The notes: generated by a model from the letters alone, not told the origin. A stretch of 64,000 nucleotides of DNA from Aureimonas ureilytica DSM 18598 = NBRC 106430 (GCF_000382705.1 NZ_ARQE01000004.1:388613-452612), one strand, 5' to 3'. Positions 49,898 to 59,193 are shown, counted from the first letter of the stretch. Translations and numbers: made by a program.

Positions 49898-51391
49898 TCA
49901 GAACCTCGGCAGGTCGGGAAAGGGCAATTGGCCCTTGTGGACATGCAGCCGGCCGAGCTCGGCGCAGCGATGCAGCACGGGGAAGACCTTGCCGGGATTG
50001 AGGAGATGGCGCTCGTCGAAGGCGCATTTGACGCGGATCTGATGTTTCAGATCGTCCTCGCCGAACATTTCGGGCATGAGGTCGCGCTTCTCGATGCCGA
50101 CCCCGTGTTCGCCGGTCAGTACCCCGCCGACCTCCACGCAAAGGCGCAGGATGTCGGCGCCGAAATCCTCCGCCCGTTGCAGCTCGTCGCTCTTGGACGC
50201 GTCGTAGAGGATGAGCGGATGGAGATTGCCGTCGCCGGCATGAAAGACATTGGCGACGCCGAGCCCGTATTTCTCCGACAGCGCCTTCATGCCGGCGAGA
50301 ACGCGCGGCAGCTCCTTTCGCGGGATCGTGCCGTCCATGCAGAGGTAATCGGGCGAGATGCGGCCGACCGCCGGGAAGGCCGCCTTGCGCCCGGCCCAGA
50401 AGCGCATCCGCTCCTCGGCCGATTGCGACACGCGCGCCGTGGTCGCGCCGTTCTTCGTGGCGATGCGCTCGACTTCGGACAGGAGATGGTCGACCTCGGC
50501 CTTCACCCCGTCGAGCTCGACGATCAGGAGCGCCTCGACATCGAGCGGATAGCCGGCATGGACGAAGGCTTCCGCCGCGTGGATCGCCGGCCGGTCCATC
50601 ATCTCCATGCCGCCGGGAATGATGCCCTTGGCGATGATCTCGGCGACGCAGGCTCCCGCCTGTTCCGAGGTCGGGAAGCCGATCAGGACGGCGCGCGCGG
50701 TTTCGGGCGCCTGGAGAATGCGCACGGTGACTTCGGTGACGACGCCGAGCAGGCCTTCCGAGCCCGTCATCAGGCCGAGAAGATCGTAGCCCTCGGCGTC
50801 CAAACGCTTGCCGCCCAGGCGGATCACCTCGCCTTCCATGGTGACGAACTCGACGCCCAGCACATTGTTGGCCGTCAGCCCGTATTTCAGGCAGTGCACG
50901 CCACCGGAATTCTCCGCCACGTTGCCGCCGATGGAACAGGCGATCTGCGAGGACGGGTCGGGCGCGTAGTAGAAGCCGGCATGCTCGACGGCTTTGGTGA
51001 TGCCGAGATTGGTGACGCCCGGCTGCACCACGGCGCAGCGATTGTCGAAATCGACGTCGAGAATGCGGTTGAAGCGCGACAGGACGAGAAGCACGCCGTC
51101 TTCCAGCGGCAGCGAGCCGCCCGAGAGCGAGGTGCCCGAGCCGCGCGGCACGACCGGAATGCGCTCCGCATGGCAATAGCGCAGGACGGCGGCGACTTCG
51201 GCCACCGTCTCGGGCAGCACCACGGCGAGCGGCAATTGCCGATAGGCGGTCAGCGCGTCCGTCTCGAAGACGCGCATCTCGACGCTCGCATCCACCACGC
51301 CCTCGCCCGGCACGATGGCGCGCAGCGCGGACACGATCTCCTCGCGCCGGCGCAGGATGTCGCCGCTCGGCTTGGGCATGGCGATCGTCAT
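49898..51391 (-). CDS. glcD: Glycolate oxidase catalytic subunit GlcD
   Basis: Oxidises glycolate to glyoxylate with FAD; electrons pass to GlcF and the quinone pool. The 497-residue protein has the FAD-binding PRGSGTSLSGGSLP, PDPSSQIACSIGGNVAENSGG and GLMTGSEGLLGVVTEV blocks, and a C-terminal domain with HAGDGNLHP and GGVLTGEHGVGIEKRDLM. ATG 51391 has GGGAG upstream. It leads the operon glcD-glcE-glcF. No glcC-type regulator is adjacent. The divergent gap to the next gene is 182 bases. Confidence 0.96.
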   Translation of the reverse strand: MTIAMPKPSGDILRRREEIVSALRAIVPGEGVVDASVEMRVFETDALTAYRQLPLAVVLPETVAEVAAVLRYCHAERIPVVPRGSGTSLSGGSLPLEDGVLLVLSRFNRILDVDFDNRCAVVQPGVTNLGITKAVEHAGFYYAPDPSSQIACSIGGNVAENSGGVHCLKYGLTANNVLGVEFVTMEGEVIRLGGKRLDAEGYDLLGLMTGSEGLLGVVTEVTVRILQAPETARAVLIGFPTSEQAGACVAEIIAKGIIPGGMEMMDRPAIHAAEAFVHAGYPLDVEALLIVELDGVKAEVDHLLSEVERIATKNGATTARVSQSAEERMRFWAGRKAAFPAVGRISPDYLCMDGTIPRKELPRVLAGMKALSEKYGLGVANVFHAGDGNLHPLILYDASKSDELQRAEDFGADILRLCVEVGGVLTGEHGVGIEKRDLMPEMFGEDDLKHQIRVKCAFDERHLLNPGKVFPVLHRCAELGRLHVHKGQLPFPDLPRF

Positions 51392-51522
51392 GGCTTTCTC
51401 CCGTCCTCCACGACACCGGCGGCTCGCTCGACGCCGCCTGTTTGGAACGATGCTAAAGGCTGCACTCACCCATTGACAGGTGCCAGGACGCTAAAAAGCG
51501 CGGCATCTTCGCGCCGCGACCG

Positions 51523-51548
51523 GGAACGCGAGCGGGCCCGCCTCCATT
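51523..51548 (+). promoter_or_regulatory. Candidate EcfG-type stress promoter
   Basis: GGAAC at 51523-51527 and CATT at 51545-51548 are 17 bases apart, one mismatch from GGAAC-N16/17-CGTT. It lies about 25 bases before the small gene at 51574. A TTGACA at 51473-51478 lacks a matching -10 box. Confidence 0.35.
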
Positions 51549-51573
51549 CCTTCCGGGAACAGGGAGACCCCTC

Positions 51574-51780
51574 ATGACCGATAGCGACACCAAGCAGACC
51601 CCGCTCGACCCCGAGACCGGCCGCCCCTCCACGGAAGGCGTGACGCCCGGCGGGCAGCACCGCCCGATGACGGAGGACGAAAAGCTCGACGAGGCGCTGG
51701 AGGAAACCTTCCCGACCTCCGACCCGATCGCGCCGAGCCGCATCGACGGCCCCGCGATCGACCCCGGCAAGCACGCCTGA
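51574..51780 (+). CDS. Small conserved hydrophilic protein (ETFPTSDP motif)
   Basis: A 68-residue acidic, Pro- and Asp-rich protein with no signal or membrane segment. The central LDEALEETFPTSDPIAPSRIDG motif recurs in small proteins of many Rhizobiales and other Alphaproteobacteria, none with a known function as far as I can tell. GGGAGA lies nine bases upstream of ATG 51574. The short size, hydrophilic nature and possible EcfG promoter suggest a stress-induced protein, which is an inference. Confidence 0.75.
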   Translation: MTDSDTKQTPLDPETGRPSTEGVTPGGQHRPMTEDEKLDEALEETFPTSDPIAPSRIDGPAIDPGKHA

Positions 51781-51805
51781 GCGCGGCGCCCTCGAGATAA
51801 GGGAT

Positions 51806-51830
51806 CGGGCGGCCTTCGGGCCGCCCGTTT
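51806..51830. terminator. Bidirectional terminator with TTCG tetraloop
   Basis: A perfect 9-bp GC stem (51806-51814 with 51819-51827) with a TTCG loop followed by TTT. It lies between the convergent small gene and the SDR gene. Confidence 0.85.
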
Positions 51831-51839
51831 CGTTTGCGC

Positions 51840-52637
51840 TCAGTTCTGCACCGCCTGGACCGAGCCGCCATCGACCCGGATATTGGCGCCGTTGATGAAG
51901 GAGGCGCGGTCCGACACGAGGAGCGCGACGGCCGCCGCGACCTCGTCCACCGTCCCGCGCCGCTGCTGCACGATGCCGGGGCGCTCTTCCTCCAGGAAGG
52001 AGCGGATCGCCTCTTCCTTGCTGGTGCCGTTTTCCTCGGCGCGCTTGTCCATCATCTCGTCGGTCATCGCCGTCTCGATGAAGGCCGGGGCGACCGTGTT
52101 GACCAGCACGCCGTCCGCCGCCAGCTTGTAGGACAGGCCCTTACAGAAGGCGGCGAGCGCGGCCTTGGCGGCGTTGTAGGTCGCCTCTTCCCAATAGGGC
52201 TGCACGGCGTTTTCCGAGGTGATGGCCACGAAGCGGCCCCAGCCGCCCTTCTTCATCTCAGGGATCGCGGCGCGCGCGACGCGCACGGCCGACATGAAAT
52301 CGCTCTGCCAGGCTTCCTCGTAGTCGGCATCGGTCAGTTCCAGCGGATCGCCCTTGGCGCCGGTTATGCCCGCCGTGTGAACGGCGATGTCGAGCTTGCC
52401 GAAGCGGGCGAGCGCCTCGGCGACGATGCGCTCGGCCTCGCCGCCCGCCGTCAGATCGGCCTTCACCAGAAGCGTGTCGCCGGGCAGTTCGCCCCGCCGC
52501 GCTTCGGCCTCGGTGAGCGTCCTGTCGGCCAGAACGAGCTTCACGCCCTCGTTGGCCAGAAGCTTCGCCACGGCAAAACCCATGCCGCCATCGGCGCCGG
52601 TGATGAGCGCGACGCGCCCGCTGATTCTCAGATCCAT
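51840..52637 (-). CDS. SDR family oxidoreductase
   Basis: A cytoplasmic NAD(P)-dependent dehydrogenase of 265 residues. It has the cofactor motif TGADGGMG, an AGI strand (usual NAG; here HTAGI), catalytic Tyr-Lys in YNAAK with a serine in ITSENA, and the late RVDGGSVQAV. Asp at the end of the second strand (LADR) suggests a preference for NAD. The substrate is not evident. It is monocistronic, facing a shared terminator. Confidence 0.9.
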   Translation of the reverse strand: MDLRISGRVALITGADGGMGFAVAKLLANEGVKLVLADRTLTEAEARRGELPGDTLLVKADLTAGGEAERIVAEALARFGKLDIAVHTAGITGAKGDPLELTDADYEEAWQSDFMSAVRVARAAIPEMKKGGWGRFVAITSENAVQPYWEEATYNAAKAALAAFCKGLSYKLAADGVLVNTVAPAFIETAMTDEMMDKRAEENGTSKEEAIRSFLEEERPGIVQQRRGTVDEVAAAVALLVSDRASFINGANIRVDGGSVQAVQN

Positions 52638-52821
52638 CGATGGAAAACTCCTTGAGGAAAACGCTGGCCCCAGCGCAAACGGCGGGCAAAGCCGCGCGAC
52701 GGCTGGAAACCGCGGCCGGTTTGGCTAAAACGCTTGGGGTCGAAGCCGGTCTCTGCCGGCACAACGAAGGGTCCGGCGGATGGTTTCGCCGACCCGAACA
52801 GGCCGCCGGCTCCGAGGTTCG

Positions 52822-53577
52822 ATGCCAGACTACGACATTTCCGGCCAACGCCTGTTTCTGGACGCGCCGCTCGTGGCGGGTGCCGCCGTCGAGGCGAGCC
52901 CGGCGCAGGTGAATTATCTCCTGAACGTCCTGCGTCTGGAGGACGGCGCCTCGATTCTCGTCTTCAACGGGCGGGAAGGCGAATGGCGCGCGCGCCTCCA
53001 GCGCGAAGCCAAGAAGCGTCTGTCGCTGGTGCCCGAAGAGAAGCTGCGCGACCAGACGCCGCGCCCGGACCTCCACTGGCTCTTCGCGCCGCTGAAAAGC
53101 GCGCGGCTCGACTACATGGTGCAGAAGGCCGTGGAAATGGGCGTGGGGCTGATCCAGCCGGTGATGACGCAGCATTGCCAGGCGCCGCGCTTCAACACCG
53201 AGCGCGCGCAGGCGAACGCGGTGGAAGCGGCCGAGCAATGCGGCGTTCTCGCGGTGCCCGAATGCCGCGACATCCTGCGGCTCGACAAGGTTCTGGCGGG
53301 CTGGGACGAGGGGCGCACGCTTCTCTTCTGCGACGAGCGCGCGGGTGCGGCGAGCCCTCTCGAAACGCTGGCGCCGCTCGCCGGCAAGCCCCTGTCGCTC
53401 CTGATCGGGCCGGAGGGCGGCTTCTCACGGGACGAGCGCGACAGGCTGCTCGCCCTCCCCTTCGTGACGCCGATCTCGCTCGGCCCCCGCATCCTTCGCG
53501 CCGACACGGCGGCGGTCGCGGCGCTCGCCGTGATCCAGGCGGCGGCGGGGGATTGGCGCAGCGAGTCATCGGCATGA
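52822..53577 (+). CDS. rsmE: 16S rRNA (uracil(1498)-N3)-methyltransferase
   Basis: Methylates U1498 of 16S rRNA. The 251-residue SPOUT-class protein has an N-terminal PUA-like domain with QVNYLLNVLRLEDG and a C-terminal trefoil knot with LLIGPEGGFSRDE and ISLGPRILRADTAAVAAL, the SAM-binding signature. ATG 52822 has GAGG upstream. It precedes gshA on the same strand by 182 bases, which are gene-free. Confidence 0.94.
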   Translation: MPDYDISGQRLFLDAPLVAGAAVEASPAQVNYLLNVLRLEDGASILVFNGREGEWRARLQREAKKRLSLVPEEKLRDQTPRPDLHWLFAPLKSARLDYMVQKAVEMGVGLIQPVMTQHCQAPRFNTERAQANAVEAAEQCGVLAVPECRDILRLDKVLAGWDEGRTLLFCDERAGAASPLETLAPLAGKPLSLLIGPEGGFSRDERDRLLALPFVTPISLGPRILRADTAAVAALAVIQAAAGDWRSESSA

Positions 53578-53759
53578 ACGGATCAGCGTCCGCAGCGTTC
53601 ACCGCCGGGCTCTTGCGTCCGCGCGGGAAAGCGGACAGACACCCGAAAGATTGGGCTCGTCCCGCCCCGGCCGGGGATGGGCGAGGCCCCGGTGTCCCTC
53701 TTTCCGCCGCGCCGATCCCGGCGCCGGCGTCCTGAACCGTTTCCGTCCCGGAGCTCTCG

Positions 53760-55133
53760 ATGGCGCGCGACACGACCGACCTCACCCCGATCCGCTCGCT
53801 GGACGAACTGGTGGACCATATCCGCGCGGGCGAGAAGCCGGCCTCGGCCTTCCGCCTGGGGACGGAGCACGAGAAATTCGGCTATCGTTTGGCCGATCTC
53901 TCGCCGGTTCCCTACGAGGGCGAGGACGGCATCCGCCGGCTTCTCGACGAATTGCAGGCGCGCACCGGCTGGGAGCCGATCGTCGATGACGGGCGCATCA
54001 TCGGGCTCGCCGGCGGTTCGGGCGAAGGCGCGATCTCGCTGGAGCCGGGCGGGCAGTTCGAGCTTTCCGGCGCGCCGCTCGAAACGCTGCACGAGACGCT
54101 CGACGAAACGCAGACGCATCTCTCCCATGTGAAGGCCATCGCGGACGGGCTCGGGCTCGGCTTCCTCGGCCTCGGCGGCAGTCCGCTCTGGACGCTGGCG
54201 GAGACGCCGGTCATGCCGAAATCGCGCTACAACATCATGAAGCGCTACATGCCGAAAGTCGGCACGCGCGGACTCGACATGATGTTCCGCACCTGCACGA
54301 TCCAGGTGAACATGGACTTCTCCGACGAGCGCGACATGGCGCGCAAGATGCGCCTGGGCCTCAAGCTCCAGCCGCTCGCCTCGGCGCTCTTCGCCAATTC
54401 GCCCTTCACCGAGGGCAAGCCCAACGGCTTCCTGTCCTGGCGCTCGGGCGTCTGGCTCGACGTCGACAACCAGCGCTCCGGCCTCCTGCCCTTCGCCTTC
54501 GAAGAAGGCTTCGGCTATCGCGACTATGTCGAATGGGCGCTCGACGTGCCCATGTATTTCGTGATGCGCGACGGGCGCTATCACGACGCCACGCACGTCA
54601 CCTTCCGGCAGATGCTGGACGGCGCGCTCAAGGGCGAGGTGCCCGATCCCGAGCCCAATATGGGCGACTGGGCCAACCATCTCTCCACCGTGTTTCCCGA
54701 CGTGCGCCTCAAGCGCTTCCTGGAAATGCGCGGCGCCGACGGCGGGCCGCTCGCCGATATCGTCGCCCTCCCCGCCTTCTGGTGCGGCCTTCTCTACGAC
54801 GCGGCGAGCCTCGACGAGGCCGAAGCGCTGGTCGCGGACTGGAGCTTCGAGGAGGTGGACCGGCTGCGCTCGGCCGTGCCGCGCCTCGCGCTCAACGCGC
54901 CGTTCCGCGAGGGCACGCTTCTCGACGTCGCCCGCCGCATCCTGCCGCTGGCCGAGGCCGGCCTGGAGCGACGCGACCGGCGCGACGCGGAAGGGCAGAG
55001 CGAGGCGATCTATCTGCAGCCGCTCCGCGAGCGCGTGGCGACCGGCCGCACGGCGGCGGACGATCTCCTTGCCCGATTCGAGGGCGAATGGGCCGGCAGC
55101 TTCGGCGATCTCTTCGCCGCGCGACGCTTCTGA
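53760..55133 (+). CDS. gshA: Glutamate--cysteine ligase (plant/alphaproteobacterial type)
   Basis: Catalyses the first, rate-limiting step of glutathione synthesis. The 457-residue protein belongs to the GCS2-type family shared by plants and Alphaproteobacteria: FRLGTEHEKFGY near the N-terminus, SLEPGGQFELSGAPLETLHET, SRYNIMKRYMP, and RTCTIQVNMDF. It differs from the E. coli GshA family. GGAG lies six bases before ATG 53760. The neighbouring rsmE-gshA order is frequent in Rhizobiales. Confidence 0.95.
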   Translation: MARDTTDLTPIRSLDELVDHIRAGEKPASAFRLGTEHEKFGYRLADLSPVPYEGEDGIRRLLDELQARTGWEPIVDDGRIIGLAGGSGEGAISLEPGGQFELSGAPLETLHETLDETQTHLSHVKAIADGLGLGFLGLGGSPLWTLAETPVMPKSRYNIMKRYMPKVGTRGLDMMFRTCTIQVNMDFSDERDMARKMRLGLKLQPLASALFANSPFTEGKPNGFLSWRSGVWLDVDNQRSGLLPFAFEEGFGYRDYVEWALDVPMYFVMRDGRYHDATHVTFRQMLDGALKGEVPDPEPNMGDWANHLSTVFPDVRLKRFLEMRGADGGPLADIVALPAFWCGLLYDAASLDEAEALVADWSFEEVDRLRSAVPRLALNAPFREGTLLDVARRILPLAEAGLERRDRRDAEGQSEAIYLQPLRERVATGRTAADDLLARFEGEWAGSFGDLFAARRF

Positions 55134-55300
55134 GGCGCGAGCGGGCGGCTTTCGCGCCGCCCCGATCGGCCAGCATCCTGTGAAGACAGAGGGGCCGACG
55201 CGGTTTCGCCTTGGCAGCGCGGCCTTGCGCGCCCATCCTTGCGGCCGATAGCGGGTCGCGCGCCGCCGGCCCCGGCCGGTTGCGGCGGATGGGAGGCGGA

Positions 55301-56143
55301 ATGACGGATTTCTTCGACTGGCTGAAGGCCGCCGGCGCGGGCGAGGCGGCGGACAAGCTCGCCCTCCAGTTTCGCCTGAGCCCCGAGGAAATGCGCGCCA
55401 CCACCGACGCGCTGGTGCCGGCCTATATTCTGGGCATGCAGCGCGCCATGATCGACCCCCAGAGCTGGGCCGAACTGGCGGAGCGTTTCGGCAAGGTCGG
55501 GGGCTTCGGCGCCAACGGCTTCCTGCCCGGCCCGGCGGGCGAACTCGTGACGCGCTCGCTGTTCGGCCCCGACCTCACCGCCGCGATCGCGCGCAACGCC
55601 TCGCTCCTGACCGGCCAGGCGCCCGACACGCTGCAGAAGATGATGGCGCCCTTCGGCGCCGTGGTGTTCGGCGCGGCGCTGCAGACCATGGCGGCGGGCG
55701 TGGCGAACTGGCCGAAGGGCTACGCCACCGACACGGCGGGGCAGGCGCTGGCCGAAGCCATGCGCCGCTCGGCCAATGCGGTGGAAGCCTTCCACCGCCC
55801 GTCCGACACGGGCGCGGCGGCCCTTCCGGGCACGCCCGCCGCGATGATGAACCTCTTCTCGGACGCCTGGCGCAGCGCCTTTCCCTGGCTGCCGCAAACG
55901 CCGCGCGCCGCACCGGCCGCGCCCGCCTCGCCCTTCGATCCGTTCGGGATGATGAGCGCCATGACGCAGGCCTTCGCGCCGCCCGCCCCCGCGCCGGCCC
56001 CGGCCCCGGCAAAGGCGCCTGATTCGCGCGAAACGCGGCGCGATCCGGTGCTCGACATGATCACAAACGCGCAATCGCTCCAGGCGGACTACATGAAGTC
56101 CATGGTGCGGCTTTTCGAGAAAAACACCGATCCCAAGCCTTGA
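55301..56143 (+). CDS. DUF937-like protein
   Basis: A 280-residue protein without a signal peptide. The N-terminal third reads LALQFRLSPEEMRATTDALVPAYILGMQRAM, resembling DUF937 helices. The middle holds short Gly/Ala helices, and residues about 195-250 are Pro/Ala-rich with an APAPAPAPA run. The C-terminus, DMITNAQSLQADYMKSMVRLFEKN, is an amphipathic helix reminiscent of phasin-like ends. Function unknown. ATG 55301 has GGAGG upstream but close; ATG 55289 is an alternative. Confidence 0.65.
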   Translation: MTDFFDWLKAAGAGEAADKLALQFRLSPEEMRATTDALVPAYILGMQRAMIDPQSWAELAERFGKVGGFGANGFLPGPAGELVTRSLFGPDLTAAIARNASLLTGQAPDTLQKMMAPFGAVVFGAALQTMAAGVANWPKGYATDTAGQALAEAMRRSANAVEAFHRPSDTGAAALPGTPAAMMNLFSDAWRSAFPWLPQTPRAAPAAPASPFDPFGMMSAMTQAFAPPAPAPAPAPAKAPDSRETRRDPVLDMITNAQSLQADYMKSMVRLFEKNTDPKP

Positions 56144-56225
56144 AAGCGGCGGCGGGGTGGAACACCTCGCGCCTTCGACAGGCCTAGATTTCCGGGGCCG
56201 GGCGCAAAAGTTTGGCTTCGATCTA

Positions 56226-56255
56226 TTGGATCATGACGAACCTACCCCCTATACT
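56226..56255 (+). promoter_or_regulatory. Possible sigma-70-like promoter of the CorC/HlyC gene
   Basis: TTGGAT at 56226-56231 and TATACT at 56250-56255 are 18 bases apart in an AT-richer patch. A start near 56262 would exclude the upstream GTG at 56157 as the translation start. Confidence 0.35.
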
Positions 56256-56300
56256 CCCGAAATCTTCAACGGGAGGCCGGTGCGCCTCCATGGACACCGG

Positions 56301-57611
56301 ATGCTGATCGTCAACCTTCTGATCGTCGTTTTCCTGATCTTCTTGAACGGGTTCTTTGCAATGTCGGAGCTGGCCATGGTCTCGGCCCGGCGCATTCGGC
56401 TCCAGCAAATGGCACAGAACGGCAGCAGAGGGGCAGCGGCAGCCCTGAAGCTGGTGGACGACCCGACCGGCTTCCTGTCCACGGTTCAGGTCGGCATCAC
56501 GCTGGTCGGCATCTTCGCCGGCGCGTTCGGCGCCTCGGCCTTTTCGGGTCCCGTGGCGGCCGCCCTGGCCGAAGTGCCGCTGATCGCGCCCTATGCCGAG
56601 ACCGTGGCCTTCGTGCTGGTGGTCGTGCTCATCACCTATTTCTCGCTGATTCTCGGCGAGCTGGTGCCCAAGCGCTTCGCGCTCGCCCATGCCGAATCGA
56701 TCGCCGCCTTCGTCGCCCCGTCCATGCGCCTCCTGGCGCTGATCGGCGCGCCGATCGTCTGGTTCCTGCGCGTCTCCACCGAGACGGTCAGCAAGCTCGT
56801 CGGCGCCAGCGCCGTGTCCGAGAATTCGGTCACGGAAGAGGAAGTGAAGGCGATGATCGCCGAGGGCACCGAATCGGGCGTCTTCGAGGAAAAGGAGCGC
56901 GAGATGCTGGAAGGCGTCCTGCGCATCGCCGACCGCAACGTGCGCTCGATCATGGTGCCGCGCCCGGACGTGGCCTGGATTTCGCTCGCCGACGATCCGA
57001 ACGCGATTCTCGACGAGATCCATTCCAGCGGCCACTCGCGCTTTCCCGTCGCCAAGGAGGACGTGGACGATCTCGTCGGCGTCGTTCAGGCCAAGGATCT
57101 GCTGGAGCAGTATCGCCGCACCGGCACGATCGACGTGAAGGCCGCCGTGCGCGAGCCGCTCTATGTCAACGAGACCATGCCGGTCCTGAAGCTGCTCGAC
57201 CGCTTCCGCTCCGTGAACATCCACATGGCGATCGTGATCGACGAATACGGCTCCTTCGAGGGCGTCGTGACGCCGACCGACATCCTCGCCTCGATCGCCG
57301 GCTCCATGCCGGAAGGGGCCGAGGAGGATTATTCCGTCGTGCAGCGCGAGGACGGCTCCTATCTCATCGACGCCGGGATGCCGATCGACGACGTGGAACG
57401 GCGTCTGGGCGCCGGCAGCCTGCCCAAGGAACGCGACTACGAAACGCTCGCGGGCTTCATTCTCGACCAGTTCGGCCACATTCCCGAGGTCGGCGAGTTC
57501 ATCCAGTACGGCTCCTGGCGCTTCGAGGTCGTGGATCTCGACGGCCGGCGCGTGGACAAGATCCTCGCCTCGCAGCTCGGTGAGATGGAGGTCGCGCGCG
57601 AGGAGGCCTGA
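56301..57611 (+). CDS. CNNM/CorC-HlyC family transporter-associated protein
   Basis: An inner-membrane protein of 436 residues. The N-terminal DUF21/CNNM domain (about 1-175) has four hydrophobic stretches and begins NLLIVVFLIFLNGFFAMSELAMVSARR. Two CBS domains with SIMVPRPDVAWI, SGHSRFPVAKE and IDEYGSFEGVVTPTDIL follow, then a CorC_HlyC domain ending near 430. Relatives export magnesium or cobalt or affect hemolysis; a role in metal efflux is most likely. ATG 56301 starts the first membrane segment; GTG 56280 is an alternative with a close GGAGG. Confidence 0.9.
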   Translation: MLIVNLLIVVFLIFLNGFFAMSELAMVSARRIRLQQMAQNGSRGAAAALKLVDDPTGFLSTVQVGITLVGIFAGAFGASAFSGPVAAALAEVPLIAPYAETVAFVLVVVLITYFSLILGELVPKRFALAHAESIAAFVAPSMRLLALIGAPIVWFLRVSTETVSKLVGASAVSENSVTEEEVKAMIAEGTESGVFEEKEREMLEGVLRIADRNVRSIMVPRPDVAWISLADDPNAILDEIHSSGHSRFPVAKEDVDDLVGVVQAKDLLEQYRRTGTIDVKAAVREPLYVNETMPVLKLLDRFRSVNIHMAIVIDEYGSFEGVVTPTDILASIAGSMPEGAEEDYSVVQREDGSYLIDAGMPIDDVERRLGAGSLPKERDYETLAGFILDQFGHIPEVGEFIQYGSWRFEVVDLDGRRVDKILASQLGEMEVAREEA

Positions 57612-57652
57612 GCCCCCTTGCCGCCCCGTCACGCGCCACCCCATTCCCCATG

Positions 57653-57689
57653 AAAAAGCCCGCCGCGAGATCGTCGCGGCGGGCTTTTT
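57653..57689. terminator. Strong bidirectional terminator
   Basis: A perfect 16-bp stem (57653-57668 with 57674-57689) with a five-base loop. It has an A run before and a five-T run after the GC core, so it works in both directions between the CorC gene and the DUF1127 gene. Confidence 0.95.
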
Positions 57690-57717
57690 CGATAAATGGC
57701 CCTTTCGGGCCGGGCGC

Positions 57718-57981
57718 TCAGAGCGAGCGGCGGCGCTCGCTGGCGGTCATCGCCAGCCTGTAGGTCGGGTCCTCGCGCCAATCGGCGTGGAGCGCGGCGT
57801 GAACGTCGTCCCTTTTCAGGCCGAGATCGTTGAGGAGATAATCCGGCAATTCGGCCACGTGATAGGCGGCCCGGCGATTGCGCAGCGTGCGGACGATCGC
57901 TCGAAGCGCCAGCATCGCATTGCGGATCGGCTGGACGAGGGTTTCCCCGGAAGGGGCGCGGGTCTTCGAAGCGAGCGTCAT
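57718..57981 (-). CDS. DUF1127 (YjiS-like) small protein
   Basis: An 87-residue basic protein. The C-terminal half has the DUF1127 pattern: RNRRAAYHVAELPDYLLNDLGLKRDDV. Related short proteins in Agrobacterium affect RNA turnover and metabolism, and DUF1127 helices can act as RNA- or protein-binding modules; this longer form has no assigned role. ATG 57981 has AAAGGAGAA at good spacing. A perfect inverted repeat lies 60-76 bases upstream. Confidence 0.85.
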   Translation of the reverse strand: MTLASKTRAPSGETLVQPIRNAMLALRAIVRTLRNRRAAYHVAELPDYLLNDLGLKRDDVHAALHADWREDPTYRLAMTASERRRSL

Positions 57982-58039
57982 GGCCGGTTCTCCTTTCAGA
58001 AGCCATTTTCGGCGCGTCAGGCAAAGCGGGAGCGCTCGC

Positions 58040-58057
58040 TCGAACGGAGTCGTTCGA
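58040..58057. promoter_or_regulatory. Perfect inverted repeat upstream of the DUF1127 gene
   Basis: TCGAACG (58040-58046) and CGTTCGA (58051-58057) flank four bases, and a further GAACG follows. It is placed where an operator or leader hairpin of the DUF1127 gene would lie, and sits in the same divergent region as the LysR gene. Confidence 0.45.
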
Positions 58058-58235
58058 ACGTCGTATGCGGCGCATCTGCCTTTGGCAGACCACCTTTTCA
58101 CGCGATCGGATGGGCAAGCCACCCGGTTTCGCGCTCTCCACTCTGGCTGTCGAGACTGGAGATAGTCCGGCTTGACGGATCAGACCAACGAATGTTTCTT
58201 ATGCCCATCATCACCGATCATTATAGGTGACGCGC

Positions 58236-59189
58236 ATGGCCGCCCCGCTCGATCTGGACCAGCTCCGCACCTTCGTCGCGATCGTCGACACCGGCAGCTT
58301 CACCCGCGCGGCGGAGGAAGTGTTCAAGACGCAGTCCGCCGTTTCCATGCAGGTGCGCCGCCTGGAAGAGCGGCTGGGCACCGACCTGTTCGAGCGCTCC
58401 GGCCGGGCCGTGAAGCTGACGGAAGCGGGCGGACGGCTTCTGTCCTATGCCCGCCGGATGCTTTCGCTCAGCCAGGAAACGCTCTCGGCCTTCGACGAGC
58501 AGACGATCGAGGGCCATGTGCGAATCGGCCTGCCGGACGATTATGCCGAGCGCTTCCTGCCCGAGATCATGGCCCGCTTCGTCCGCTCCAATCCGCGCGT
58601 CGAATTGCAGATCGCCTGCGAGACGACGTCGAGCCTCATCGAGCATATCGACAAGGGCCATCTCGACGTCGCGCTGGTCTGCCCCTCCAAGACCCAGGCC
58701 TGGTCCGAGATCGTGCGCACCGAGCCGCTGCATTTCGTCACCTCGGCCGCGCACAGCGTCCACGAGGAGGCCGTGCTGCCGCTCGCCATCGGCCGCGCCG
58801 ACTGCGCCTGGCGCAAGCAGGGCATCGACGCCCTGAACGGCATCGGCCGCGCGCACCGCGTCCTGTTCACCTCCTGGTCGGCGCAGATCGTCACCTCGGC
58901 GGTTCTCGCCGGGCTCGCCGTCAGCGTCCTGCCCGAATGCGCGCTGCGGCCGGGCATGCGCGTTCTCGGCACGGTCGACGGGTTTCCCTCGCTCGACCCC
59001 GCGCAGATCGCCGTCATGCGCGGGCGCAACACGGAATCGCCGGTGATCGCCGCGCTGGTGGATCACATTCGCGAGTCCCTTCAGAATCTCGCGCCGCCCG
59101 TCCCGGCGCAAAGCCAGAGCCGCCTGCCGGAAACGCGCCTGATCCGCTCGCAGCGGCTGCGCCCGAGCGTCGGCGTGGCGGGCTGGTGA
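58236..59189 (+). CDS. LysR-family transcriptional regulator
   Basis: A 317-residue regulator. The winged helix-turn-helix at 8-66 has [39 protein letters not shown]. The effector-binding domain from about 90 has [24 protein letters not shown] 58236 has AGGTGA upstream; GTG 58227 is too close to that site. LysR proteins usually control a divergent gene; here that would be the DUF1127 gene, 254 bases away, which is unusual. It lies four bases from xseA, so read-through into xseA is likely. Confidence 0.92.
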   Translation: MAAPLDLDQLRTFVAIVDTGSFTRAAEEVFKTQSAVSMQVRRLEERLGTDLFERSGRAVKLTEAGGRLLSYARRMLSLSQETLSAFDEQTIEGHVRIGLPDDYAERFLPEIMARFVRSNPRVELQIACETTSSLIEHIDKGHLDVALVCPSKTQAWSEIVRTEPLHFVTSAAHSVHEEAVLPLAIGRADCAWRKQGIDALNGIGRAHRVLFTSWSAQIVTSAVLAGLAVSVLPECALRPGMRVLGTVDGFPSLDPAQIAVMRGRNTESPVIAALVDHIRESLQNLAPPVPAQSQSRLPETRLIRSQRLRPSVGVAGW

Positions 59190-59193
59190 GCGC

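Noticed and set aside
48645..51416. A 923-residue frame suggesting a GlcD-GlcE fusion
   Set aside because: The first 508 codons are an out-of-frame shadow of glcD; the true glcE starts at ATG 49892, five bases after the glcD stop.
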